This document shows positions 55,373 through 63,230 of a DNA stretch of 64,000 nt, in pieces; the stretch's first letter is position 1; each line of letters begins with the position of its first letter. Both the position numbers and the translations under genes were made by a program. The notes beneath the pieces were generated by a model, which did no database searches, was not told where the DNA came from, and saw only the letters and a list, made by a program, of their open reading frames with translations. Origin of the DNA: Sporolactobacillus sp. THM19-2. Its GTDB lineage: Bacteria; Bacillota; Bacilli; Bacillales; Sporolactobacillaceae. The DNA lies in contig NZ_SEMC01000002.1 in the NCBI RefSeq assembly GCF_004153195.1, positions 1 through 64,000 of the forward strand, read 5' to 3'.

Positions 55373-57325
55373 TCATGCTGTAATTGCTAGAAACTTACTG
55401 TTTCGATCGATTACCGTCTCATTTTCAATACGATCAATCTCATGAAAATCATTTGAATTGGTGACAACGACAGAAATCGTTGTATCATAACCAAGTTTTT
55501 TAAGTTCCTCAAGATCAAAGTTCACAAGCAGATCACCTCGATTGACCTTCTGCCCTTGATTAACTCTGACATCAAAAAATTTCCCCTTTAGTTTCACAGT
55601 ATCAATGCCAATATGAATCAGCAGTTCGGCGCCGCTGTCCGTCCGGAACCCGATAGCATGTCCGGTCACAAAAACAGTGAGGATCTGGCCGTCCGCAGGC
55701 GCTACCACTTCACCTTTGTTCGGCACGATGGCGGCCCCTTTTCCTAATGAGCCTGACGAGAACACCTTGTCGTTTACGTCTGATAAGGCAATAGATTTAC
55801 CCGAAGCCACCGGGGACAGGACATCATCACGCCGTTCAACTGGAGCAATGCTTTCTGTCAGAGACTTATCAGATACAACGGGCCCTTTTTCCGTTACGGT
55901 TTCCCGATGAAAAGCCCCGAGCAGGAGGGTGAAAATGATTCCACCGGCGATCCCGATCAGATTGGCAATGATATAGTTCAGATAGCCATTGTTAGCGGGT
56001 TCGGCAATGGCAATGCCAGGCAGAGCCGTTGTTCCAAAGCTCAGCGCCGTTAACCTGGTCAGGTAAACATAGCCGCCTGCAAGCGCACCGCCTATACATC
56101 CGGCCAGTAGAGGAAACTTATATTTTAGGTTCACACCGAAAATCGCCGGTTCAGATATCCCGAACAAAACAGATGTGAATGCGGAGATGCAGAGTTCACG
56201 TGTTTTTGCATGCTTCCACTTCAGAATCATGTAGCCGATAACCGCGCCGCCCTGCCCGGCAAGTGCGACAGACATCAGCGGATTCAGAAAATCGTGGCCA
56301 GTGCTGGAGAGTAGCTGGGCCTCAACTGCCCCGAACATGTTGTGCAGGCCGGTGATGACGATAATCTGCTGAATACCGGCAAAAATCATGTAGCCGAATA
56401 TACCAAGTGTATTCGCCATCCAGACGAGCGAGTTGGTAATCCCGGACGCAAGTAATTGCCCGACAGGTCCAATAATGATGAACAGTAATAGTGAAGAAAC
56501 AAGGATTGTCAGCATCGGTGCCAGCACAAACTGGATGACGCCGGGTAATTTTTTTGTAAAAAACTGATCTAATTTGGCAACTGCATAGCCCATCAGCAGG
56601 GCCACGATGATTCCACCCTGAAAACCGATCAGCTGGACGGGCAGTCCGAAAATATGGACGATTTCGGCCTTCGCTGCCCCGCTCCCGACGGCAAAGGCAT
56701 CGGGAAGGCTGGCCGACATCATGACCGTCCCCATTGCCAGCCCGAGAACGGCACGCCCGCCATAACGTTTTGTAGCCGAATATACAACGAGCAGTGGCAA
56801 CATCGCAAAAATGCCGGATGCACCAATGTTAATGATCCGGTTGATACCGGCCAGTGAAGGCACCATTTCAACAACCGATCGCGGTCCGAACAATCCTTTC
56901 TGACCGAGAATGCTTGTCAGGCCTGTCAGAATACCGGCTGCCAGGATGCCTGGCATAATTTCAATGAAAACATCTGTCAAAGATTTCAGGAATCTCTGGA
57001 AGGCATTCTGTTTCAACCCTGCCTGACTGTGGGCATCGCCCTCTTTATCCGTATTCCCGGGGATGCCCGTATGTTCCGTGAAAACAGCGGTAATCGCATC
57101 GACCAGGCCCGCTCCAAAGATAATCTGCAGTTGGTTGCCGTTAATGAAGGCCCCCTTCGCCAGATCCACTTCCTCGATCTGCTTTAAGTTGATTTTCCTC
57201 TTGTCTTTGACGGTAATGCGCAATCTGGTTGCACAATGTATTGCACTGATTGCATTTTCTTTTCCACCTATATTTTTCAGAATATCATCAGATATTTTTT
57301 CGTAACGCTCTTTTTTACCTGCCAT
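55373..57325 (-). CDS. scrA: Sucrose/beta-glucoside PTS permease EIIBCA
   Basis: The protein of about 650 residues has an EIIB domain (ISAIHCATRLRITVKD, phosphorylatable Cys at about 31). The EIIC membrane domain spans about residues 100-480 (for example GILTGLTSILGQKGLF, MFGAVEAQLLSSTGHDFLNP). A linker and a C-terminal EIIA domain (APADGQILTV, GAELLIHIGIDTVKLKGKFF with the active His) follow. The BCA order is that of the Bgl/Scr family. Pairing with a sucrose-6-phosphate hydrolase gene argues for sucrose as substrate. SacP of Bacillus subtilis lacks EIIA, so this is the self-contained form. GAGGAGTG precedes the ATG. Confidence 0.9.
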   Translation of the reverse strand: MAGKKERYEKISDDILKNIGGKENAISAIHCATRLRITVKDKRKINLKQIEEVDLAKGAFINGNQLQIIFGAGLVDAITAVFTEHTGIPGNTDKEGDAHSQAGLKQNAFQRFLKSLTDVFIEIMPGILAAGILTGLTSILGQKGLFGPRSVVEMVPSLAGINRIINIGASGIFAMLPLLVVYSATKRYGGRAVLGLAMGTVMMSASLPDAFAVGSGAAKAEIVHIFGLPVQLIGFQGGIIVALLMGYAVAKLDQFFTKKLPGVIQFVLAPMLTILVSSLLLFIIIGPVGQLLASGITNSLVWMANTLGIFGYMIFAGIQQIIVITGLHNMFGAVEAQLLSSTGHDFLNPLMSVALAGQGGAVIGYMILKWKHAKTRELCISAFTSVLFGISEPAIFGVNLKYKFPLLAGCIGGALAGGYVYLTRLTALSFGTTALPGIAIAEPANNGYLNYIIANLIGIAGGIIFTLLLGAFHRETVTEKGPVVSDKSLTESIAPVERRDDVLSPVASGKSIALSDVNDKVFSSGSLGKGAAIVPNKGEVVAPADGQILTVFVTGHAIGFRTDSGAELLIHIGIDTVKLKGKFFDVRVNQGQKVNRGDLLVNFDLEELKKLGYDTTISVVVTNSNDFHEIDRIENETVIDRNSKFLAITA

Positions 57326-57355
57326 CGTTATCACTCCTCGCCCATTGATGTTCAA

Positions 57356-57416
57356 AGACGTTATTTTAAACGTTTTCGTTTTTTGCAGGAAGTTAATTCT
57401 TTTATATAAATGCCAA
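57356..57416 (-). promoter_or_regulatory. Short antiterminator-PTS gap with a cre-like site
   Basis: The minus strand has CGAAAACGTTTAAAAT, close to the core of a catabolite-responsive element. No RAT or terminator fits in this gap, so the PTS gene is probably expressed from the promoter upstream of the antiterminator gene. Confidence 0.35.
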
Positions 57417-58244
57417 TTATCTGTTTAATCGTTCGATGTTGATGGTCAGAAATAACTTCTCCGATTCACTCAAGTTCGGGAAACCTTGTGAAACAACATA
57501 GCTTTGAATTTTTCTTGTGCACTCATAAGCGCGCGGAAATTTCTGATCAATGTCTTTGATTAAAAGATCACCTGAATCCTGATTCTCCTGCGTTTGCAGC
57601 CGCCGGTACAGAAATCTTAAATGCGTGACCAGCCTCAGGTAACTGATAGACTGCGGCTCCGGTTTCAGATTCAGCGTATAGTGAATAATGTTGATGATGT
57701 CTTTAATGAATTCGGTCATTCTTGATGTATAGCCAAAGTCACCGTTTTCTGTAAGCGCATTGACAAGATGCATGGCGATTGTCGTAGCCTCATCCTCTGG
57801 TAGCTGGACGTTAAAACTGGTGTTGATCAGTTTGAGCGCCTTTTTCCCGAACTTGTATTCCTGGGGATAGATGCTTTCAATATCCCACTTTAGCGGATTG
57901 TTGAGCACGATCCCTTGCCGGTACATTTTTACCGAGTTATGGATATGATCGGTCAGACTGAAGTAGAGATTGTCGCTGATTTTTCCCGCCAGTTCCTGTT
58001 TGGCCTGATCAATAATCGTTCCGGCCACTGAAAAATATTTGCTGTCAATTCCATCAAGAAGAAGGGTTATTTTTTGCATCAGTTCGTCTGATTGGGTGAT
58101 AAACACCCTTTCAATCCGTTTTTCATTAACTGTATCGCCATTTTTACTGTCAAATGCGAGCCCGCGACCCATGACGACAATTTCCTGGCCTTTGTTATTC
58201 AGCGCGATGACTGCGTTGTTATTCAGTTTCTTTTTGATGATCAT
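57417..58244 (-). CDS. BglG/SacT-family transcriptional antiterminator
   Basis: The 275-residue protein has an N-terminal RNA-binding domain (KKLNNNAVIALNNKGQEIVV, MGRGLAFDSKNGDTV). Two PRD domains follow. PRD1 spans about residues 65-170 (FSLTDHIHNSVKMYRQGIVL with a His) and PRD2 about 175-275 (EATTIAMHLVNAL, with later SYLRLVTHLRFLYRRL). Phosphorylation of PRD histidines by PTS proteins controls dimerisation. The cognate RAT and attenuator lie upstream at 58529-58588, so the protein controls its own operon. Sucrose context favours a SacT-like role, while LicT-like is possible. GGTGACG precedes the ATG. Confidence 0.92.
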   Translation of the reverse strand: MIIKKKLNNNAVIALNNKGQEIVVMGRGLAFDSKNGDTVNEKRIERVFITQSDELMQKITLLLDGIDSKYFSVAGTIIDQAKQELAGKISDNLYFSLTDHIHNSVKMYRQGIVLNNPLKWDIESIYPQEYKFGKKALKLINTSFNVQLPEDEATTIAMHLVNALTENGDFGYTSRMTEFIKDIINIIHYTLNLKPEPQSISYLRLVTHLRFLYRRLQTQENQDSGDLLIKDIDQKFPRAYECTRKIQSYVVSQGFPNLSESEKLFLTINIERLNR

Positions 58245-58528
58245 GATTCGTCACCTGCAACAGATTCTTGATTCCCATGTAAAGCTTAACCATATGGTAT
58301 CCATGGGTAATCATACACTACTCCCAGATTTCGTTCACCTCTGTTCATTAAAGTTATTACACTGACGAACCGATCAGCAAGGCGATATAAGGACCGGATT
58401 GGGACTAAATGTGATACCGATACTTTAAGACCCGTAGAACGCATGAGCCCGGACGATTTCTAGACGTGAGAAAGATCCTGAACCCATGTAAATGATCCCA
58501 TGAACAAAAAGATCCTGAAAAAATAAAA

Positions 58529-58563
58529 ACCCCGACATGACAAATAAATGTCATGTCAGGGTT
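58529..58563 (-). terminator. Attenuator terminator of the sucrose operon
   Basis: On the minus strand ACCCTGACATGACA and TGTCATGTCGGGGT form a long stem with the loop TTTATT, followed by TTTTATTTTTT. Its 5' arm overlaps the end of the RAT, so the two structures exclude each other. Confidence 0.88.
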
Positions 58564-58588
58564 TCGCCTGCCGAACAGTAACAATCCC
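58558..58588 (-). promoter_or_regulatory. RAT antiterminator site
   Basis: The minus strand has GGATTGTTACTG followed by TTCGGCAGGCGAAACC, matching the ribonucleic antiterminator consensus recognised by LicT/SacT proteins (GGATTGTTACTG, short loop, GGCAGGCAAAACC). Binding of the antiterminator encoded downstream should block the overlapping terminator when sugar is present. Confidence 0.9.
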
Positions 58589-58627
58589 AAAACATGTATA
58601 CAAACGTTTAAATTTATGGAACGATTA

Positions 58628-58641
58628 CGTAATCGCTTACA
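58628..58641 (-). promoter_or_regulatory. cre site (CcpA) in the sucrose promoter region
   Basis: The minus strand reads TGTAAGCGATTACG, close to the consensus TGWAANCGNTNWCA with two end mismatches. It lies a few bases past the -10 box, where bound CcpA would block initiation when glucose is present. Confidence 0.6.
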
Positions 58642-58646
58642 AATTA

Positions 58647-58675
58647 ATAATACACGATTATATATGATTCGTCAA
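58647..58675 (-). promoter_or_regulatory. SigA promoter of the sucrose operon
   Basis: On the minus strand TTGACG (58670-58675), a 17-base spacer and TATTAT (58647-58652). It fits well upstream of cre, RAT and attenuator. After the attenuator a further leader of about 285 bases (58245-58528) leads to the antiterminator gene. That leader has short repeated AGGATCTTT segments and no other recognised signal. Confidence 0.7.
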
Positions 58676-58724
58676 GTTTCCCTGATAAGGATTTTTCACA
58701 AAAAACTACTGGATTGATATTGTA

Positions 58725-58824
58725 GTCGGTGCGACTTTTCCAGATTTCGGTACGACTTTTTCGGCATTCGGTTCAACTTTTCCGAGATTCGGTGCGACTT
58801 TTTCGAGATTCGGTGCGACTTCCC
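58725..58824. repeat. Five-unit satellite of the 21-bp repeat family
   Basis: Five units of about 20-21 bases of the type ATTCGGTGCGACTTTTTCGAG run in the same strand sense as the large array at 51575-52385. The core here is GGTGCGAC where the large array has GGACCAAC. It lies between the sucrose promoter and the allantoinase terminator. Confidence 0.85.
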
Positions 58825-58850
58825 TATTTCGCTGCAAATTCCCGGTAAAG

Positions 58851-58888
58851 AACCCCTGGCAACAGCGAATGCTGCTGCCAGGGGTTTC
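58851..58888 (-). terminator. Terminator after the allantoinase-like gene
   Basis: AACCCCTGGCAACAGC and GCTGCTGCCAGGGGTTT pair almost perfectly around GAAT. The stem ends a few bases after the stop codon of the minus-strand gene. The A/T ends make it potentially bidirectional. Confidence 0.75.
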
Positions 58889-58892
58889 ATTC

Positions 58893-60287
58893 TTACAGTG
58901 GTTTAACGAGCTGGCCGCACGGCTTATGGACGATCTCGCCGTTTTTCATGATGGTTTCGCCGCGGACGATGGTTTCGACGGGGATGCCTTTGACGGGCCA
59001 GCCGTCGTAGGCGGTGATTTTGCTTTTGCTGTGCAGTTTTTCGGCGCGGATTACAGTTTCCTTTTCCATGTCGACGATGGTCAGGTCGGCATCAGTACCG
59101 GGCTGGAGTGAGCCTTTCTGCGGATAGATGCCGAAGCGTCTGGCCGGGTTTTCCGAGAGCAGGGCAGTGAGTTTCTGCAGAGTGATACGTCCTTCATTGA
59201 CCGCGTTCAGCATCAGCGGTGCCAGCGTTTCGGTACCGGGCATGCCGGCCGGGATCGACCAGAGATCGCCATTCTTTTCCTCCGGGGTGTGCGGGGCATG
59301 GTCGGATGAGAGGATCGTGATGGTGCCGTCATTGATGCCCTGCCAGAGCTGCTGCTGATCCTTTTTGTATTTGATCGGCGGATAGATTTTCATCACTGGT
59401 CCGATTTGCGGATAGTCTTCGTTGCTGAGAAACAGGTAGTGCGGGCAGGTTTCGGCACTGACTGGTGCGCCCTGCTGCTTCGCTCGCCTGATCGCTTCGA
59501 CAGATTCTGCGGTCGTGACATGGAGGACATGGAGCCGGGCGCCGGACGCGCGGGAGAAGGCGAGTCCCATCTGGACGGTGATCTCCTCGGCGAGGTTCGG
59601 ACGGCCTTCGAGCAGGGCGTTGTAATCTTTGCGCCCGGTTTTCCGCACCTGTTCGGTAAGCGTCTGAATCAGGCTGCTGTCTTCTCCATGGATGGCGATG
59701 ACCTTCCCGGTTTTTGCGACGTTCTGAAAGATCTTATACACTTCACCATCGGAAAAGGGGGCAATGACATCGCTGTCCATTCCGGGGCGGTAGTTGTAGG
59801 TCAGCTGAAATGTCTTTTTGTTTATGGCGTAGCCCCAGAAGTATTTGAAGCCGATGACGCCGGCTTCAGCCAGATCCGGAAGATCGGCACTGTTCATGTG
59901 GCCGAGCAGGATGCCCCAGAGACCGAAATCAACGTGGGCTTTCGGAGTGAGATTCGCCACCTGTCGGTTAAAACTTTCCAGATCGCGGGTCGGAGGTGTC
60001 GTATTCGGCATATCGAAGATCGTTGTGATACCGCCCGCCGCTGCAGCCTGAGTGGACGTAAAGAAGTCTTCCTTGTAGGTCGGACCGGGGTCGCGGGAAT
60101 GCACGTGGACGTCAATCAGGCCGGGGAGTATGTATTTTCCTGATGCATCGGTTTCTTTTTTTGCGGTGTCTGCGATTGGCTGATCAGACAGGGCCGCAAT
60201 TTTTCCGTCCTTTATGTAGAGATCGGCTTTGAACTTCTGACGCGGCGTGACAATCGTTCCATTTTTAATGACGACATCCCATTCCAT
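58893..60287 (-). CDS. allB: Allantoinase-like cyclic amidohydrolase
   Basis: The 464-residue protein has WDVVIKNGTIVTPRQKFKAD at the start, GLIDVHVHSRDPGPTYKEDF (metal His pair), and VIGFKYFWGY with the Lys expected to be carboxylated. IAIHGEDSSLI, RLHVLHVTTAESVEA and ILSSDHAPHTPEEK (third His and Asp) follow. This is the dihydroorotase/allantoinase/hydantoinase superfamily. Length (about 450) and the FDMPNTTPPT motif favour allantoinase, which opens allantoin to allantoate. No other purine-catabolism gene is near, so a hydantoinase-like role stays possible. GAGGAGGAA precedes the ATG. Confidence 0.8.
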   Translation of the reverse strand: MEWDVVIKNGTIVTPRQKFKADLYIKDGKIAALSDQPIADTAKKETDASGKYILPGLIDVHVHSRDPGPTYKEDFFTSTQAAAAGGITTIFDMPNTTPPTRDLESFNRQVANLTPKAHVDFGLWGILLGHMNSADLPDLAEAGVIGFKYFWGYAINKKTFQLTYNYRPGMDSDVIAPFSDGEVYKIFQNVAKTGKVIAIHGEDSSLIQTLTEQVRKTGRKDYNALLEGRPNLAEEITVQMGLAFSRASGARLHVLHVTTAESVEAIRRAKQQGAPVSAETCPHYLFLSNEDYPQIGPVMKIYPPIKYKKDQQQLWQGINDGTITILSSDHAPHTPEEKNGDLWSIPAGMPGTETLAPLMLNAVNEGRITLQKLTALLSENPARRFGIYPQKGSLQPGTDADLTIVDMEKETVIRAEKLHSKSKITAYDGWPVKGIPVETIVRGETIMKNGEIVHKPCGQLVKPL

Positions 60288-60651
60288 GATGATTCCTCCT
60301 CGTATAATAAGTTTTGAAGTTAATAGTCATCCCTGTTCCGCTTGGGTACTGCGTGATATCCTCTCGTTGATCATTGGAATTTGATCCAACCGGCATCTTC
60401 TGCAGCCTTTCTACGTAACTGCCAGGGATGAGGCAACTTTAGGCTTATTTTATCATGACGAGCGTTGAATAGCATTTTCAAGAAAGGAAGGGGCAGCCGA
60501 CATCCGGAAAATGGGAAGCAGCGTCATGAGGCAGGCAACGGAACCTTGTGACGTGTACTGCGCAGAAAAATCGAACCCGCTCGAGATCAGGTAGGGATGA
60601 TTACAAAAAAAAGCTGGGTCAGGCCATCTGCCCCGATCCGGCTTCAGTGTT
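60288..60651. other. Leader and intergenic region before the allantoinase-like gene
   Basis: No gene is seen. The minus-strand leader of about 170 bases has GC-rich short inverted segments (for example GCCTAAAGTTGCC and CATCCCTG near 60420-60450, CAGGGATGAC near 60325). CATCCCTG pairs with CAGGGATG across about 90 bases, so a structured 5' leader is possible, but it matches no riboswitch class I know. The fabZ terminator occupies 60607-60647. Confidence 0.4.
60607..60647 (-). terminator. Terminator after fabZ
   Basis: The 13-base arms GCCGGATCGGGGC and GGCCTGACCCAGC pair imperfectly (with G-T pairs) around AGAT and are followed by TTTTTTTT on the minus strand. It ends the transcript that comes from mbl/flhO/flhP/fabZ. 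Confidence 0.7.
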
Positions 60652-61083
60652 TTATTCTGCTTTTTTCAGAGCAAACAGCATTTCCGCTTCGCAGGCGACC
60701 TCGCCGTCAACGGTGGCGACGCCCTTCGCTTTAGCGAATCCGGAGCGAAAGCGGAGAATTTCCGACTCCAGGCGAAGCTGGTCACCGGGGCGCACCTGAC
60801 GTTTGAAACGGCATTTGTCGATGCCGGCGTAGAGGGGCAGCATCTTTTCAGCTGTTCCCTGATGCAGGACGGCAATGCCGCTGACCTGGGCAAGGGCCTC
60901 AACGATCAGCACGCCGGGCATCACCGGATAATCCGGAAAATGGCCGGTAAAAAACGGCTCATTCGCTGTGACGTTTTTAATCCCGACGGCGCGTTTTCCC
61001 TCTTCGACTTCGAGGACCTTATCGACGAGCAGAAACGGATAGCGGTGCGGCAGGATTTTTTTTATTTCATCTATGTTCAACAT
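60652..61083 (-). CDS. fabZ: 3-hydroxyacyl-ACP dehydratase FabZ
   Basis: The 143-residue hot-dog protein has [20 protein letters not shown] with the catalytic His, [20 protein letters not shown] with the catalytic Glu, and [17 protein letters not shown]. Length and motifs are those of FabZ. It dehydrates 3-hydroxyacyl-ACP in fatty-acid synthesis. GAAGGAG lies before the ATG. In Bacillus the same gene also sits in the mbl-flhO-flhP neighbourhood, which supports orthology. Confidence 0.95.
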   Translation of the reverse strand: MLNIDEIKKILPHRYPFLLVDKVLEVEEGKRAVGIKNVTANEPFFTGHFPDYPVMPGVLIVEALAQVSGIAVLHQGTAEKMLPLYAGIDKCRFKRQVRPGDQLRLESEILRFRSGFAKAKGVATVDGEVACEAEMLFALKKAE

Positions 61084-61099
61084 GGGTAACTCTCCTTCG

Positions 61100-61435
61100 T
61101 TAATCAGTTCTCAAAAAGTCCAGAATGTGCTGCCATGTATTCGGATTAAAGACCTCCCAGGGGTTGCCCTTCCCGATAACACCATAGCCGAACATGGCAC
61201 CCCCGACCAGTGCGATGGCGCAGATACTGATCAGCAGAACCAGGCGCTGCCAGATCGGGAATTTCCGCTTATGATAATTGAAAAAGGGATTGTACACCGG
61301 CTGGCTTTCCTTTTTGCTCTCTTGTTTTTGCTCGGCTTTTCGGGCTTCAGCTTTTGCCTTTTTTACCGACTCCCGCGTTTCGCCGGTCGGCGTTCCCGCG
61401 GTTTTACTATGTAGATTTTTATCTTTCGCCATCAT
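61100..61435 (-). CDS. EpuA-like small membrane protein (RNA polymerase subunit beta-associated annotation)
   Basis: A protein of about 111 residues with a Lys/Glu/Ala-rich cytoplasmic N-terminus ([20 protein letters not shown]) and one membrane segment near residue 75 ([20 protein letters not shown]). A short extracellular tail [19 protein letters not shown] follows. This is the EpuA family (PF11772), often labelled DNA-directed RNA polymerase subunit beta because related domains occur beside rpoB. Its function is unknown. The frame opens with a GTG at 61447 overlapping the flhP end; the ATG at 61435 after GTGGTG is an equally likely start. Confidence 0.75.
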   Translation of the reverse strand: MMAKDKNLHSKTAGTPTGETRESVKKAKAEARKAEQKQESKKESQPVYNPFFNYHKRKFPIWQRLVLLISICAIALVGGAMFGYGVIGKGNPWEVFNPNTWQHILDFLRTD

Positions 61436-61447
61436 ATGTTTCACCAC

Positions 61448-62305
61448 TTATCCGCGCACGAGCCCGTTTACAAGACCTGCCATCTGATCCCCGAGAGTCA
61501 GTGAGCGTGCGTTCAGCTGATAATTGCGCTGCAGATTGATCAGTTCCGTCATCTCATCGGCCAGATCGACATTTGCATTTTCCAGTTCCCCCTGCCGGAC
61601 GGACCGGTCATTTGCCGCGACAGGCTGGAGCACCTGGCCCAGTCCGACACCCAGCGGGGCCAGATCAGGCAGGGTAAAAAGGCTGTTCCCCTGATTTTCC
61701 AGCAGCTGCGGCCGGCTGACCGTAACTCTGCCGAGCTGTCCGGAGGCAATCCGGGCACCATTTGCCATCACTACGGTGATCACTCCCGCGCCATCAATCT
61801 CGAGATCGCGGTAACCGGCAGGAAGCGTGATCGGCTGACCATTCTGATCCAGCACCGGATCACCGTTTTTCGTGAGCAGGCGCAGCTGATTGGCGTTCTG
61901 CGGATCCGGCTGAGCGTTAAAACCGCCGGCGCGTGTATAGGCGGTCACCCGCTGGCCGCCGGGTCCGGCGATGCCGATCGTGAAAAACTGATGGTCAGCC
62001 GTCAGAGCCAGATCAAGCGGATTGCCCGTCTGCCGGATGGCGCCGGGCGTCAGATCCAGACGGGTATCGCCGATTTTTGCCCCGCTGCCCGCACGGATGC
62101 CGGAGGGAGTCAGCCGGCCCGCCTGATCGGTCTCGTCTGCTGCGGGATCGACATTACGGATGTTCTGAAAAAGCAGGTCGCTGAATGAGGCGTCCCGTCC
62201 TTTGAACCCGGCCGTGCCGACGTTTGCTATATTGTCTGCCACAGTGGCCAGCTGCTGCTGGATCTGACCCAGTGTGACTGCTGTTGCCATCATTTGCCGC
62301 TGCAT
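61448..62305 (-). CDS. flhP: Flagellar basal-body rod/hook protein FlhP
   Basis: The 285-residue protein begins QRQMMATAVTLGQIQQQLAT, then VADNIANVGTAGFKGRDASF, the conserved N-terminal flagellar rod motif. A central domain (ALTADHQFFTIGIAGPGGQR, AYTRAGGFNA) and a C-terminal ELENANVDLADEMTELINLQ with RNYQLNARSL complete the FlgG/FlgF pattern. In Bacillus subtilis flhO and flhP follow mbl and encode distal rod proteins. The gene lies 25 bases after flhO. It is exported by the flagellar type III system, so it has no signal peptide. Confidence 0.92.
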   Translation of the reverse strand: MQRQMMATAVTLGQIQQQLATVADNIANVGTAGFKGRDASFSDLLFQNIRNVDPAADETDQAGRLTPSGIRAGSGAKIGDTRLDLTPGAIRQTGNPLDLALTADHQFFTIGIAGPGGQRVTAYTRAGGFNAQPDPQNANQLRLLTKNGDPVLDQNGQPITLPAGYRDLEIDGAGVITVVMANGARIASGQLGRVTVSRPQLLENQGNSLFTLPDLAPLGVGLGQVLQPVAANDRSVRQGELENANVDLADEMTELINLQRNYQLNARSLTLGDQMAGLVNGLVRG

Positions 62306-62329
62306 ATGTTCACCCGCTTTTTAATGTGA

Positions 62330-63148
62330 TCAGCCGTTTACCCTGCCGACCTGATTGACTGCTTTATCCAGTGACTGATCCAGCATCAAGATGACTTTCT
62401 GACTGGCTTCGAACGCCCGGTAGGCGGCCATCATGTCGGTGACCGTCTCATCCGGCGACACGTTCGATCCTTCGGTGAAGCCTTGCTTCAGCGTATAGGC
62501 GATATCAGCCTGACCGGCTGCTGCGGGCAAAGCGTCTCCGCCGTTCAGGCGAAACAGGCTCCCGCCCTCTTTGACGAGTTGATGGGGATCAGCCGCGTAG
62601 CTGACCGCAATCTGATCAGCTGCTGCACCGTTGAGCAGGATCGTTCCGTCTGGCGTCAGGTCAAACTGGTCGGAGGGAAGGCGAATCGGCTGACCCGCTG
62701 TGCTGAGGACCAGATTGCCGTTGCTGTCGGTCAGTTCGCCCCTGGGACTGAGTGTAAAATGCCCGTTCCGCGTGTAGCGGGCCTCGCCAGCCGGTGTCCG
62801 TACATTGAAGAGCAGCGCACCTTCCTGAGCACCGGTCTGCGGATTGACCGGAAGCTGTGAGGTGATTAGTGCCACATCTGTCGCCTTCCCAGTTTCCTTC
62901 AGCTTCCCCTGGGTGAAGTCAGGGATCGTCTCATCCTGGTACACACCTGTCGCGATCGTGCCGACACGCTGAGGATTCGGTCGGTCGCCGCCGAGACGGT
63001 CGATCAGCATCTCCGGAAAGGAACGGAGTCTGTCCTGATCCTGCTTGTATCCGGGCGTATCGACATTGTTCAGGTTATTTGACAGCATCTCCTGGCGCCT
63101 CTGCTGGGCGATCATCGCGGAAGCCGCAGTGTAGAGCCCTCTGATCAT
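62330..63148 (-). CDS. flhO: Flagellar basal-body rod/hook protein FlhO
   Basis: The 272-residue protein begins MIRGLYTAASAMIAQQRRQE, then MLSNNLNNVDTPGYKQDQDR, the rod-protein N-terminal motif. The middle has ARYTRNGHFTLSPRGELTDS. The C-terminus has TEGSNVSPDETVTDMMAAYR and AFEASQKVILMLDQSLDKAV. It corresponds to FlhO and pairs with flhP. GAGGTGAAG precedes the ATG. The gap to mbl is about 80 bases. Confidence 0.93.
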   Translation of the reverse strand: MIRGLYTAASAMIAQQRRQEMLSNNLNNVDTPGYKQDQDRLRSFPEMLIDRLGGDRPNPQRVGTIATGVYQDETIPDFTQGKLKETGKATDVALITSQLPVNPQTGAQEGALLFNVRTPAGEARYTRNGHFTLSPRGELTDSNGNLVLSTAGQPIRLPSDQFDLTPDGTILLNGAAADQIAVSYAADPHQLVKEGGSLFRLNGGDALPAAAGQADIAYTLKQGFTEGSNVSPDETVTDMMAAYRAFEASQKVILMLDQSLDKAVNQVGRVNG

Positions 63149-63230
63149 GGCGCTTCACCTCTTTTTTATGTATGAAAAGCAGGCGGGATGCCGGCTTTTC
63201 TTCTTTGCAAACGTTTTTTCCGTATGTTCG

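Noticed and set aside
59406-60143. 245-codon plus-strand frame
   Set aside because: It is the antisense shadow of the allantoinase-like gene, without family similarity.
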